Source: Spirochaetaceae bacterium | Lineage (GTDB): Bacteria; Spirochaetota; Spirochaetia; Treponematales; Breznakiellaceae | Direction of reading: 5' to 3' | DNA: 6,388 bases | Assembly: GCA_031265025.1 (NCBI GenBank) | Contig: JAISDF010000085.1 | Coordinates: 1-6,388, forward strand | Shown: piece after piece, positions 1-6,081 of the stretch | Layout: each line of letters begins with the position of its first letter | Numbering within the stretch: the stretch's first letter is position 1 | The notes under the pieces: generated by a model | Database searches by the model: none | What the model was told of the DNA's origin: nothing | The model's input: only the letters and a program-made list of their open reading frames with translations | Position numbers and translations under genes: made by a program

Positions 1-495
1 GGCATCACCGGGAAAATAGGCGCTTTTTCCGAAGACATGGGCGCCATAAGCGCGGGCGCTCTTTCCGGCGGGGAAAGCGGCGGCGGGATACGGCGTTCCC
101 TGCGGGGCGCCCTTGACCTGGCCCATGCCATGCAAGACAGCGCGGCGGAACTGGCTGAACAGCGGAATTCTTTCGGCCCTTCGGTCCCTGAAATACAGGA
201 CCTTTCGGAAAAAACCAAAAAGGGCATAGACGAAATGTACTCGGGGATACGGGAACTTATCGAAAAAACCGAAGAGAACGAAAAGCGCGCCGGCAATGAG
301 CTTGCCCTCGTACTGCGCGGCGCCCTGGAAAAGGGAGAGCCTGTCCCGGACGGCCTTTTCAAAACGGAAGCGCCCGAGGAGCCCGCGCCAAGCCCGGCGT
401 TAGCTCCGGCCGGCAATGCCGAAACAGGCAGCGCTGACTCCCCGCACGACCCCAGGGGGGTCGCGGTAAAGCAGCCTCCAAAAACCGTCGTGTAA
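1..495 (+). CDS. C-terminal part of a possible methyl-accepting-chemotaxis-like protein (5' end outside window)
   Basis: The frame is open from the first base to the TAA at 493-495, so this is the last 164 codons of a longer gene; the ATG at 37 is only an internal methionine. The first 100 or so residues are charged and predicted helical, with heptad-like stretches such as LSEKTKKGIDEMYSGI and IRELIEKTEENEKRA. This resembles the distal coiled coil of spirochaetal chemoreceptors, where an EM..G...I pattern is common, but the highly conserved hairpin tip is not in view. The last 45 residues are low complexity, rich in Pro, Ala and Glu (APEEPAPSPALAPAG), and end in TVV without a recognisable CheR-binding pentapeptide. 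The gene converges on the minus-strand gene ending at 540. The chemoreceptor assignment is an inference from style, not from a diagnostic motif; another coiled-coil protein is possible. Confidence 0.6.
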   Translation, partial: GITGKIGAFSEDMGAISAGALSGGESGGGIRRSLRGALDLAHAMQDSAAELAEQRNSFGPSVPEIQDLSEKTKKGIDEMYSGIRELIEKTEENEKRAGNELALVLRGALEKGEPVPDGLFKTEAPEEPAPSPALAPAGNAETGSADSPHDPRGVAVKQPPKTVV

Positions 496-505
496 CAAGG
501 ACCCG

Positions 506-528
506 GCGGGAAGTTCGGACCATCCCGC
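506..528. terminator. Weak hairpin between convergent genes
   Basis: GCGGGA at 506-511 can pair with TCCCGC at 523-528, a 6-bp stem with an 11-nt loop. It lies in the 44-nt gap between the convergent genes ending at 495 and 540. There is no T-tract on either strand, so it is at best a weak or factor-dependent termination site. Called on position and pairing only. Confidence 0.25.
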
Positions 529-539
529 ATTCACCCCTC

Positions 540-1490
540 TCATTCCAGGGCAATATGGTATTTCAGGTATAATTCCTCAAGGGTGTTTTCCGGGCCCCGC
601 GCGCCGGTACGCTTTCTCATAAAGGCCGCGTCCCTGCGGTCCACATAAAAATCATAGATGGCCCTGGGATCGTTGGACACGACCTTGGTATACGCCGGAC
701 CGCCTTCCAAAAACGAGGGAACTTCCTGGTAGCTTACGGCGCTGATGCCGAAACGCCGCAGCCTTGCCCGCAGTTCCGTTATTTCTTCGTAGGAAAGGCC
801 GAAAAGAAATTCCTCAAGAGCCCAGCGGGTCTGATCATGGTTAATACGCTGGACGATAAAATCCTGCCACGTGTGTTCAATATCCATGGAAATGCGTATC
901 AGTTCGCTTGAGCCTTCCATGGTTCCAAAAGACGGCGGCGAACTGTTGCGGGCCTTCCAAAGTTCTTCCAGCGCCGGTGCGTAATGGCTTGAGCGGGGAT
1001 CGCTTCCCGAATTCCAAAGGAGAAAAAGATCATTGGAAAGTTCATCCTTTTTTTTCTGGCTGAAACTTTCCTCCTTGAGGCAGGATATATACACATCCTC
1101 GGCCATGAGTACGCAGATGATTGAAAAAATCACCCGGCGTATGGAAGCCTGGAGTTCAGGATGTGAGCTTGTCAAAAGGGGCAACAGGGAAAAAGCGTGG
1201 GACTTGGCCACAAGGAGGCCGCGGGCGGCGACTATTCTGGTCGGCATGTGAAGCAGCCGGGAAGAAGGGGATGTTTTTTCAAGGACGGAAATCAGGTTGC
1301 GCTCATCCCGGACCATGTCCCCTATCCGCTGAACGCCTTCTACCCTGGGAAAGCGGTTAATGGCCTCAGCCAGTTGGCGGACACAGTCAAACCGTTCCCG
1401 CACCCGGGAAACTTCCCCGGGAAACTCCTCCCGCAAAAAATCCAGCGCTTCGGCAAGCAGCGATTCTTCATACGGATCAAGCAAGGCCAT
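540..1490 (-). CDS. Unrecognised 316-residue protein, conserved-hypothetical type
   Basis: ATG at 1488-1490 to TGA at 540-542. I do not recognise the family. The protein is charged and mostly helical by composition. It starts with an acidic helix (MALLDPYEESLLAEALDFL) and has a hydrophobic helix at about residues 119-138 (RVIFSIICVLMAEDVYISCL) that looks amphipathic rather than a clear membrane span. A basic region follows near 145-150, and an aromatic-rich C-terminal third contains HTWQDF (206-211) and YDFYVDRRDAAF (279-290). No signal peptide or catalytic motif is visible, so a cytoplasmic location is likely. The start has only a distant Shine-Dalgarno-like AAAGG (1503-1507, 12 nt upstream). 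A TATATT lies at 1497-1502 and could serve as a -10, but a transcript from it would be almost leaderless. It is the next gene 3' of tmRNA on the same strand, with no clear terminator between, so readthrough from ssrA is possible. Confidence 0.85.
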   Translation of the reverse strand: MALLDPYEESLLAEALDFLREEFPGEVSRVRERFDCVRQLAEAINRFPRVEGVQRIGDMVRDERNLISVLEKTSPSSRLLHMPTRIVAARGLLVAKSHAFSLLPLLTSSHPELQASIRRVIFSIICVLMAEDVYISCLKEESFSQKKKDELSNDLFLLWNSGSDPRSSHYAPALEELWKARNSSPPSFGTMEGSSELIRISMDIEHTWQDFIVQRINHDQTRWALEEFLFGLSYEEITELRARLRRFGISAVSYQEVPSFLEGGPAYTKVVSNDPRAIYDFYVDRRDAAFMRKRTGARGPENTLEELYLKYHIALE

Positions 1491-1567
1491 AATCTCAATA
1501 TACCTTTGGCGGCGGCTTTTACGGATGCGCCGTACCGGAAAACACCGGCTGCTTTTTTACACCGTTT

Positions 1568-1910
1568 TGGAGGTGGCGGGAATCGAACCCGCGTCCTAAT
1601 ACGCGGAATACAGGCTTCTACAGATTTAGCCGCGCATTATATTGTCGGGACGGGCTTGGCTGCGCGGCACGCGGCCCGTCCGTATTCCGGGAGTTTCTCG
1701 CCTCACCCCGTCCGGAACCGGGGATCGGCCAGCCTCGATTGCGACGCGGAAGCCCTTCCTCAAGGCGGCGGAAGGGTTCCACGCGGTTACGCCGCTAAGG
1801 CGTAATCGTAACTGTCGTTGTTGGCAGTTAAATTGTTGCCGAATCAGGAGATCGGCACTCCACCTGCAGCCTGCACCCCGAACCGTACCAGTCGAAACCG
1901 GTGCACCCCC
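1568..1910 (-). ncRNA. ssrA: Transfer-messenger RNA (tmRNA, ssrA)
   Basis: tmRNA frees stalled ribosomes with SmpB and marks the unfinished protein for proteolysis. The tRNA-like ends are visible. The 5' acceptor strand GGGGGTG (1910-1904) pairs with CACCTCC (1575-1569), with one G-U pair; A at 1568 is the discriminator. The T arm is GCGGG-TTCGATT-CCCGC, and the D-like segment contains GGTTTCGACTGG. CCA is not encoded (genomic AAA follows) and must be added. Pseudoknot PK1 can be drawn: GGAG pairs with CTCC, and the TGCCGA between them pairs with TCGGCA just before the tag. Resume codon GCC at 1823-1825 opens the tag. After the stop, a helix with CCCTTCC/GGAAGGG follows, as expected for helix 5, then a GGACGGG/CCCGTCC pairing in a later pseudoknot region. 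Length 343 nt is typical of one-piece tmRNA. Ends are assigned from pairing. Confidence 0.97.
1787..1825 (-). other. ssrA: tmRNA tag reading frame, ANNDSYDYALAA
   Basis: Reading from the resume codon GCC gives A-N-N-D-S-Y-D-Y-A-L-A-A followed by TAA at 1787-1789. The YALAA end is the standard degron read by ClpXP-type proteases, and the AN start is the usual opening. The N-D-S-x-D-Y middle is close to the T. pallidum tag as I recall it. The stop lies at the start of the helix 5 stem, as in other one-piece tmRNAs. The frame and residues are read directly; the choice of resume codon follows from tag conservation. Confidence 0.93.
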
Positions 1911-1914
1911 GGGT

Positions 1915-1939
1915 TATGGGCGGTTTCATACCGCCCATA
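1915..1939 (-). promoter_or_regulatory. Perfect 10-bp hairpin in the predicted 5' leader of pre-tmRNA
   Basis: On the minus strand TATGGGCGGT (1939-1930) and ACCGCCCATA (1924-1915) form a perfect 10-bp stem around the loop ATGAA. The stem starts about one base after the transcription start predicted from the promoter at 1947-1975 and ends 4 nt before the mature tmRNA 5' end. It would therefore fold at the extreme 5' end of the precursor, just before the expected RNase P cut. No T-tract follows (AACC, then the G-run of tmRNA), which argues against an intrinsic terminator for the upstream operon. A protein operator is the other reading. Confidence 0.6.
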
Positions 1940-1946
1940 CAGTCCC

Positions 1947-1975
1947 AGTATACTCCATAAAGCCGGCTTTGTCAT
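1947..1975 (-). promoter_or_regulatory. Sigma-70-type promoter for ssrA
   Basis: On the minus strand there is ATGACA (1975-1970, 5 of 6 to the -35 consensus), a 17-bp spacer, and TATACT (1952-1947, 5 of 6 to the -10 consensus). Transcription would start near 1940, about 30 nt upstream of the mature tmRNA 5' end. The site lies entirely in the gap after the HD-GYP stop at 1995, so tmRNA does not need to depend on the upstream operon. A strong own promoter fits the high expression of tmRNA. Confidence 0.7.
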
Positions 1976-1994
1976 GTACCCCTCAAGGCGGCGG

Positions 1995-3059
1995 CTACTT
2001 GTACCGCTCCGATATGCCGATAAATTCTTTCTTTATGTTGAACACCGCGTCGGTAAGCACGGGGTCAAACTGGGTTCCCCTGCCTTCTACGATGATCCGT
2101 ATCGCGTCGTCATAGGAGAACGCGGCCTTGTAGACCCTGGCGCTGACCAGGGCGTCATACACATCGGCAAGGGAAGCGATACGGGCGGCAAGGGGAATTT
2201 TTTCGCCGGAAAGTCCCTGGGGATAGCCCTTTCCGTCCCAGCGCTCGTGGTGGCCGTAACATATATCCTCGCAGTGCCTGAGGTACAGGGAACTGTTTAC
2301 GTCGCCGAGTTCGGCGATTATCTCCTTGCCCCGTGTGGTGTGGGTCTTCATGATTTCGAATTCATCGGGATCAAGTTTCCCCGGCTTGAGCAGTATGCGG
2401 TCCGGTATGGCTATCTTGCCGACATCGTGGAGGGCCATGGCCTTGACTATGATGTCAGGGTCCTCTTTTTTGAGTTCCTCCGTGTACACCGAATTTGAAC
2501 CTATAAGATAATCAATCAGGGCCTTGCAGTACAACTGGGTTCTCTTGACATGACTGCCTGATTCCAGATCCCGGTGTTCAATGACGTTGGCAAGTCCCTG
2601 GAGGGCGTTGTCCAGTGTGGCTGTTGCCTCGGCTGTTTTTTCGGCTACCATTTCCTCAAGGCTGTCGCTGTAGTTTTTCAGTTCAATCTGGTTTTTAACC
2701 CTGAGTTTTACAATCTCGGGAAGAAAGGGCTTTGAAATAAAGTCCACCGCCCCGGCGGCAAGAAGTTCGCTTTCGGAATCGTTCTCGGCGGTGATAAAAA
2801 TAACCGGAATGCGCTTAAAGGCCTCGTCGGACTTGAGTATGTCAAACATTTCCCTGCCGGTCATCTCGGGCATTTCAACATCGAGAAGAATAATCTTAGG
2901 TAAAACAGGGGCATGGCGTATAACTTCAAGGGCCTGCCTGCCGTTGCCGGCGCTCAGAACATGGTAATCGTTCTTGAGAATTTCCTCAAGGATGAGGATA
3001 TTCATTTCCACATCGTCAACGACCAATACTACAGGTGTTTTAGCGTCAGGCGTTCCCAT
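1995..3059 (-). CDS. Response regulator with HD-GYP domain, probable cyclic di-GMP phosphodiesterase
   Basis: 354 residues. The receiver domain covers about 10-125: acidic pocket D15-D16, phosphoacceptor D60 in IILLDVEMPEMTG, T90 and K110 in FISKPF. A helical linker (about 126-150) leads to an HD-GYP domain at about 150-345: H170, the HD pair H211-D212 in ALHDVGKIAIPD, H240, the H270-H271 pair in HHERWDGKGYP, the GYP at 278-280, then IPLAARIASLADVYDAL. All expected metal ligands and the GYP triplet appear intact, so the enzyme should hydrolyse cyclic di-GMP in the cytoplasm, with activity set by phosphorylation of D60. The usual RPYK near the end is RVYK here (308-311). The ATG at 3057-3059 overlaps the end of the Hpt gene by 14 nt, with a weak AGAAGG 12 nt upstream, so translation is probably coupled. 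No DNA-binding domain is present. Substrate is inferred from family. Confidence 0.95.
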   Translation of the reverse strand: MGTPDAKTPVVLVVDDVEMNILILEEILKNDYHVLSAGNGRQALEVIRHAPVLPKIILLDVEMPEMTGREMFDILKSDEAFKRIPVIFITAENDSESELLAAGAVDFISKPFLPEIVKLRVKNQIELKNYSDSLEEMVAEKTAEATATLDNALQGLANVIEHRDLESGSHVKRTQLYCKALIDYLIGSNSVYTEELKKEDPDIIVKAMALHDVGKIAIPDRILLKPGKLDPDEFEIMKTHTTRGKEIIAELGDVNSSLYLRHCEDICYGHHERWDGKGYPQGLSGEKIPLAARIASLADVYDALVSARVYKAAFSYDDAIRIIVEGRGTQFDPVLTDAVFNIKKEFIGISERYK

Positions 3060-3414
3060 ATTGCACTATTACCTTCTCTATGTCGTCCAGTGTCCGGGAA
3101 AAAGCGGTTTTGACAGTTTCTACCAGGGCAGGGTCCGCCCGGCCTTCCTTGATTTGGGCTTCGAGCTCCTGGACTTTAAGGAACAGATACTTCAGCGACA
3201 GATTGGCCGAAACCCCCTTGAGGGTATGGGCCTTGACCCTGGCGTCTTCCATGCCGCCCCCGGCAATATCGGCCAAAAGGTCGTCAAGTCTGGTCTCATC
3301 CCTGAATTTCCCAAGAAGTTTTACGTACAGCTTTTTGTTGTTCATAACCCGCTTGAGACCTTCTTCAATATCTATATAGGTTTCCCCGTCATTGATTCCG
3401 GCCACATCTGACAT
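3046..3414 (-). CDS. Histidine phosphotransfer (Hpt) domain protein
   Basis: 122 residues from the ATG at 3412-3414, a single Hpt domain. The signature AHTLKGVSANL is at residues 62-72, with H63 as the expected phosphoacceptor; helices before (LYVKLLGKFRDET) and after (YLFLKVQELEAQI) fit the four-helix bundle. The role would be to carry phosphate from a hybrid kinase to a receiver, most simply that of the HD-GYP protein encoded next, whose start overlaps this stop by 14 nt. A start 30 nt upstream (3444) is in frame, but the 3414 start has AGGAGG 6 nt upstream, and the 3444 ATG lies beside the -10 of the predicted promoter, so it would not be transcribed. No kinase is present in the window; the partner kinase is unknown. 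Confidence 0.92.
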   Translation of the reverse strand: MSDVAGINDGETYIDIEEGLKRVMNNKKLYVKLLGKFRDETRLDDLLADIAGGGMEDARVKAHTLKGVSANLSLKYLFLKVQELEAQIKEGRADPALVETVKTAFSRTLDDIEKVIVQYGNA

Positions 3415-3420
3415 AAAGCG

Positions 3421-3426
3421 CCTCCT
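3421..3426 (-). promoter_or_regulatory. Strong Shine-Dalgarno that fixes the Hpt start
   Basis: AGGAGG on the minus strand, 6 nt before the ATG at 3414. It is by far the best ribosome binding site in the window and decides between the 122- and 132-residue versions of the Hpt protein. Confidence 0.85.
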
Positions 3427-3437
3427 GATCTGAGATC
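3427..3437. repeat. 11-nt palindrome GATCTGAGATC in the hpt leader
   Basis: A perfect dyad of two 5-nt arms around one central base, directly upstream of the Shine-Dalgarno and within about 15 nt of the predicted transcription start. The position suits an operator, though the arms are short and chance is quite possible. The single-base loop makes an RNA hairpin unlikely. Confidence 0.4.
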
Positions 3438-3446
3438 GGTTCATAT

Positions 3447-3473
3447 ACTATACCAGAACACAGTCTTTTTCAA
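3447..3473 (-). promoter_or_regulatory. Promoter of the Hpt / HD-GYP operon
   Basis: On the minus strand TTGAAA (3473-3468) is followed after 15 bp by TATAGT (3452-3447). The -10 is preceded by TGG, giving the extended form TG-n-TATAGT that tolerates a short spacer. A shifted -10, TAGTAT, gives a 17-bp spacer but a poorer match. Transcription would start near 3440, leaving about a 26-nt leader before the ATG at 3414. Confidence 0.6.
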
Positions 3474-3522
3474 CAGGGCGGAAAAACGCCGTGTTAAGAA
3501 AGCCCCCTTTTCCCAAAAGCCT

Positions 3523-4044
3523 TTGACGTTTATAGTAGACCCTGTGAATATCAGCCTTGTGTTTTTCTGGACCGGATTTCTGTCCTTTTTGCCCATTTCC
3601 GAGCTGCGGGGCGGCATCCCTTTTGCCCTGGCCCAGGGTATGCCCTGGTACCTGGCCTATCCTTTCGCCGCCCTGGTCAATACTCTGGCCGCCCCGGCCT
3701 GCTGGGTCTTTCTTTCGACCCTGCATAAATTCTTCCTCAAACTGGCCGAAAAACCGTGTTTTTCATGGTACCGGCGTCTTTTTGACCGTTTTGTGGAACG
3801 GTCAAGGGAAAAGCTCCGGGGGGGCGTGGAAAAATGGGGCTGGCTGGGAGTAACAATCTTTGTGGCCATACCCCTTCCCCTCACCGGCGCCTGGACAGGA
3901 ACCCTGGGCGCGTGGATACTGGGTCTCGGCAGGGGGAAGACCCTGGGGGCGGTAGCGCTCGGCGTGTTCATCGCCGGCGCCATTGTTACCCTGGTGGCGC
4001 GTCTTGGCATAGGGGCCCTGCACTTCTTCGTCAAAGGAATTTAA
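3523..4044 (+). CDS. Small multi-drug export family membrane protein (COG2426 / Sm_multidrug_ex type)
   Basis: 173 residues from a TTG at 3523. It looks like an integral inner-membrane protein of the family named small multi-drug export, whose substrate is not well established. The family-like SELRGGIPFA is at 26-35, directly after a first hydrophobic stretch (10-24). Further hydrophobic segments lie at about 43-65, 107-120, 124-136 and 140-160. A second conserved-looking stretch, IPLPLTGAWTGTLGAW, is at 116-131. A basic, charged loop (about 83-104, including RSREKLRGG) separates the two halves. The start is unsure: neither TTG 3523 nor GTG 3544 has a Shine-Dalgarno. GTG 3544 gives 166 residues beginning 19 residues before SELRGG, which suits the family. 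rep follows after 6 nt, so the two are probably cotranscribed. Confidence 0.88.
   Translation: MTFIVDPVNISLVFFWTGFLSFLPISELRGGIPFALAQGMPWYLAYPFAALVNTLAAPACWVFLSTLHKFFLKLAEKPCFSWYRRLFDRFVERSREKLRGGVEKWGWLGVTIFVAIPLPLTGAWTGTLGAWILGLGRGKTLGAVALGVFIAGAIVTLVARLGIGALHFFVKGI
3531..3536 (+). promoter_or_regulatory. Possible -10 element for the membrane-protein / rep transcript
   Basis: TATAGT (5 of 6) with only a poor -35 match (TTTTCC at 3508-3513, 17-bp spacer). A start about 7 nt downstream would fall at or next to GTG 3544, making a nearly leaderless message. Weak by itself; listed because no better plus-strand promoter is visible in the divergent gap. Confidence 0.25.
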
Positions 4045-4050
4045 TTTTTT

Positions 4051-6081
4051 ATGCTCGAACTCAACGGCCCCCAGCTCAGGGCGGTAGAAACCCTGGAAGG
4101 GCCGGTGCTTATCATAGCCGGGGCAGGCTCGGGAAAGACCAGGGTCATCACCTACCGGATAGCCCACATGCTGAAAAAAGGCATAACCCAGTCGTCCATA
4201 CTTGCCCTTACCTTTACCAACAAGGCCGCGCGGGAAATGGAAATCCGCGTCAGGGAGCTTACCGGAAAGAAACTCCAGAGCCTTACGGTAAGTACCTTTC
4301 ATGCCTTCGGGGTAAAAATACTCAAGGAAGAAATCGAGGCTCTGGGCTACAGAAAGAATTTTTCAATCTATGATGAAACCGACCGGGGGCAGCTCATCAG
4401 GGACTGCCTGCGGGAGAGCGGGCTTTCCCCCGACGGGACGGACATGTACGCCCTGGGCCAGCTTTTCTCCAACATCAAAACCGGAAGGACAAGATGGATA
4501 CATGACGGCGGATCAGGCGACGACAGGTTTGAAAAGACATACCGCGAATACCAGAGCAGCCTCAAGGTATTTAACGCCCTTGACTTTGACGACCTTTTGA
4601 TTCTTCCCATAGAACTTTTTGAAACGCGGCCCGAAATCAGGGAAAAATACAGAAAACGCTACCGCTATATCATGGTTGACGAATTCCAGGATACCAATTA
4701 CACCCAGTACCGCCTCATGAAACTTCTTGCCCATCCGGGCGGCGGGGGTACAAGCAATGTCTGCGTCGTGGGAGACGACGATCAGTCCATCTATTCCTGG
4801 CGGGGGGCGAATTACGAAAACATCCTTGCCTTTGAAAGGGATTTTCCGGGGACCGAGGAAATCAAACTGGAACAAAACTACCGGTCTACCACAACCATAC
4901 TGGAAGCCGCCAACGGGGTCATAGCCCATAACACCAACCGCAAGGACAAAAAACTCTGGTCGGGCAACGGCGGGGGCAGGCCCATAATTCTCTCCTGCCC
5001 GGAAAACGAAAACGACGAGGCTGATTTTATCGCGTCACGGATCAAGGCCCTCATGATGGAAGAAGGGCTTGGCTACGGGGATTTCGGCGTACTCATCAGA
5101 ACCAACTTCATGACCCGTCCCATAGAAGAAGCCTTTCTTGCCGGAAACATACCCTACAAGGTCTCTGGGGGAACCAGTTTTTTTCAGCGCAAGGAAATAA
5201 AGGATATTATTTCCTACCTCAGGGTTGTCGCCAACAGCAATGACGACGTTAACCTCCTCAGAATTATCAACACACCCCGGAGGGGCATAGGCAAGACCAC
5301 CATAGCAACTCTCAGCGATATGGCAAAGCGGAACCACGGCACCCTTTGGGACGCCCTGGGCCGCGTACATGTAAGCGGAACCCAGCACAGCGGGGATATT
5401 GACGAGTTCATGAACCTTATAAATTTTCTAAAATCGGAACTTTTTCCCGGAAAAGAAATTCCCAAAGGCTGGGCGCTTTCACAGAAGGTCCGGGCCCTGG
5501 TCGACCGCATTGATTACTGGTCCTATCTTGTTACCGAGTACAGCAAAAACGAAAAAACAGCCAGATGGAAATTCGCCAATATTGAATACCTGGTCAGGTC
5601 CATTGAATACTGGGAAAGGGACCCCGATAATTTTGATCCCGGCCTCTACGCCTATCTTAACCGCATAAGCCTCATCACCAGGGACGACGGTAATGATGAC
5701 GCCGACAGGGGCAAGGTCAACCTCATGACCGTACATGCCGCCAAAGGGCTCGAATTTCCCGTGGTCTTTATAGCCGGCGCGGAAGACGGCATCATGCCCC
5801 ATACCAGAAGCATTGAGGACGGAGACGGGGATTTCAATCCCCTTGAGGAAGAAAGAAGGCTTTTCTATGTGGCCCTTACCAGAGCCAGGGACAAGCTCTA
5901 TATCTCGGGCTGCAAAAAACGAAGGAGGCTCAAGGATGTCATTGACTGCGTCCCCTCCCCTTTTCTCGCCGAGATTCCCGCCCATCTTATCGAAAACTGG
6001 GAAGAAGAAAAAACCGTTGACCAGGACGAAGAAGCCGGCGGCTACTTTGCCCGGATAAAAAACAGTTTCAAAAAGGACTAA
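4051..6081 (+). CDS. rep: Rep-type superfamily 1A DNA helicase (UvrD/Rep/PcrA family)
   Basis: 676 residues, close to the 673 of E. coli Rep. It is a 3'-5' ATP-driven DNA translocase that clears proteins ahead of forks and helps restart. The family motifs are in order: Q motif LNGPQLRAV (4-12); Walker A AGAGSGKT (23-30); Ia ALTFTNKAAREM (52-63); Walker B VDEFQDTN (209-216); III VVGDDDQSIYSWRGA (239-253); IV LEQNYRST (273-280); V VNLMTVHAAKGLEF (556-569); VI EEERRLFYVALTRAR (599-613). Rep is favoured over PcrA or UvrD because STFHAFGVKILKEE, LDFDDLLILP and YKVSGGTSFFQRKEIKD match E. coli Rep closely and the C-terminal tail is short. The ATG has AAAGGA 12 nt upstream, inside the previous gene, which ends 6 nt before; cotranscription is likely. 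No missing catalytic residue or frameshift seen. Confidence 0.96.
   Translation: MLELNGPQLRAVETLEGPVLIIAGAGSGKTRVITYRIAHMLKKGITQSSILALTFTNKAAREMEIRVRELTGKKLQSLTVSTFHAFGVKILKEEIEALGYRKNFSIYDETDRGQLIRDCLRESGLSPDGTDMYALGQLFSNIKTGRTRWIHDGGSGDDRFEKTYREYQSSLKVFNALDFDDLLILPIELFETRPEIREKYRKRYRYIMVDEFQDTNYTQYRLMKLLAHPGGGGTSNVCVVGDDDQSIYSWRGANYENILAFERDFPGTEEIKLEQNYRSTTTILEAANGVIAHNTNRKDKKLWSGNGGGRPIILSCPENENDEADFIASRIKALMMEEGLGYGDFGVLIRTNFMTRPIEEAFLAGNIPYKVSGGTSFFQRKEIKDIISYLRVVANSNDDVNLLRIINTPRRGIGKTTIATLSDMAKRNHGTLWDALGRVHVSGTQHSGDIDEFMNLINFLKSELFPGKEIPKGWALSQKVRALVDRIDYWSYLVTEYSKNEKTARWKFANIEYLVRSIEYWERDPDNFDPGLYAYLNRISLITRDDGNDDADRGKVNLMTVHAAKGLEFPVVFIAGAEDGIMPHTRSIEDGDGDFNPLEEERRLFYVALTRARDKLYISGCKKRRRLKDVIDCVPSPFLAEIPAHLIENWEEEKTVDQDEEAGGYFARIKNSFKKD

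Noticed and set aside
447..463. Hairpin CGACCCC-AGG-GGGGTCG
   Set aside because: A perfect 7-bp stem, but it lies inside the coding end of the first gene with no T-run and a tight 3-nt loop; probably a by-product of GC-rich codons.
1520..1534. TACGG-CGCAT-CCGTA stem after tmRNA as a terminator
   Set aside because: Only 5 bp and followed by AAAA rather than T on the transcribed strand; not convincing as an intrinsic terminator.
1569..1597. tRNA-like T arm, GGGTTCGATTCCC on the minus strand
   Set aside because: It has no anticodon arm nearby; the acceptor partner is at 1904-1910, so it is the 3' part of tmRNA, not a separate tRNA.
1197..1805. Long plus-strand open frame of 202 codons
   Set aside because: It runs antisense through the start of the 316-residue gene and into tmRNA; the protein is compositionally odd and the region is explained by the minus-strand features.
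1642..2498. Plus-strand open frames across tmRNA and the HD-GYP gene
   Set aside because: They cover the structured tmRNA and are antisense to a clear HD-GYP gene; no ribosome binding site or family motif is seen.
3478..3491. GGCG-GAAAAA-CGCC hairpin in the divergent gap
   Set aside because: A 4-bp stem only, with no clear position relative to a start or stop; too short to support a feature.
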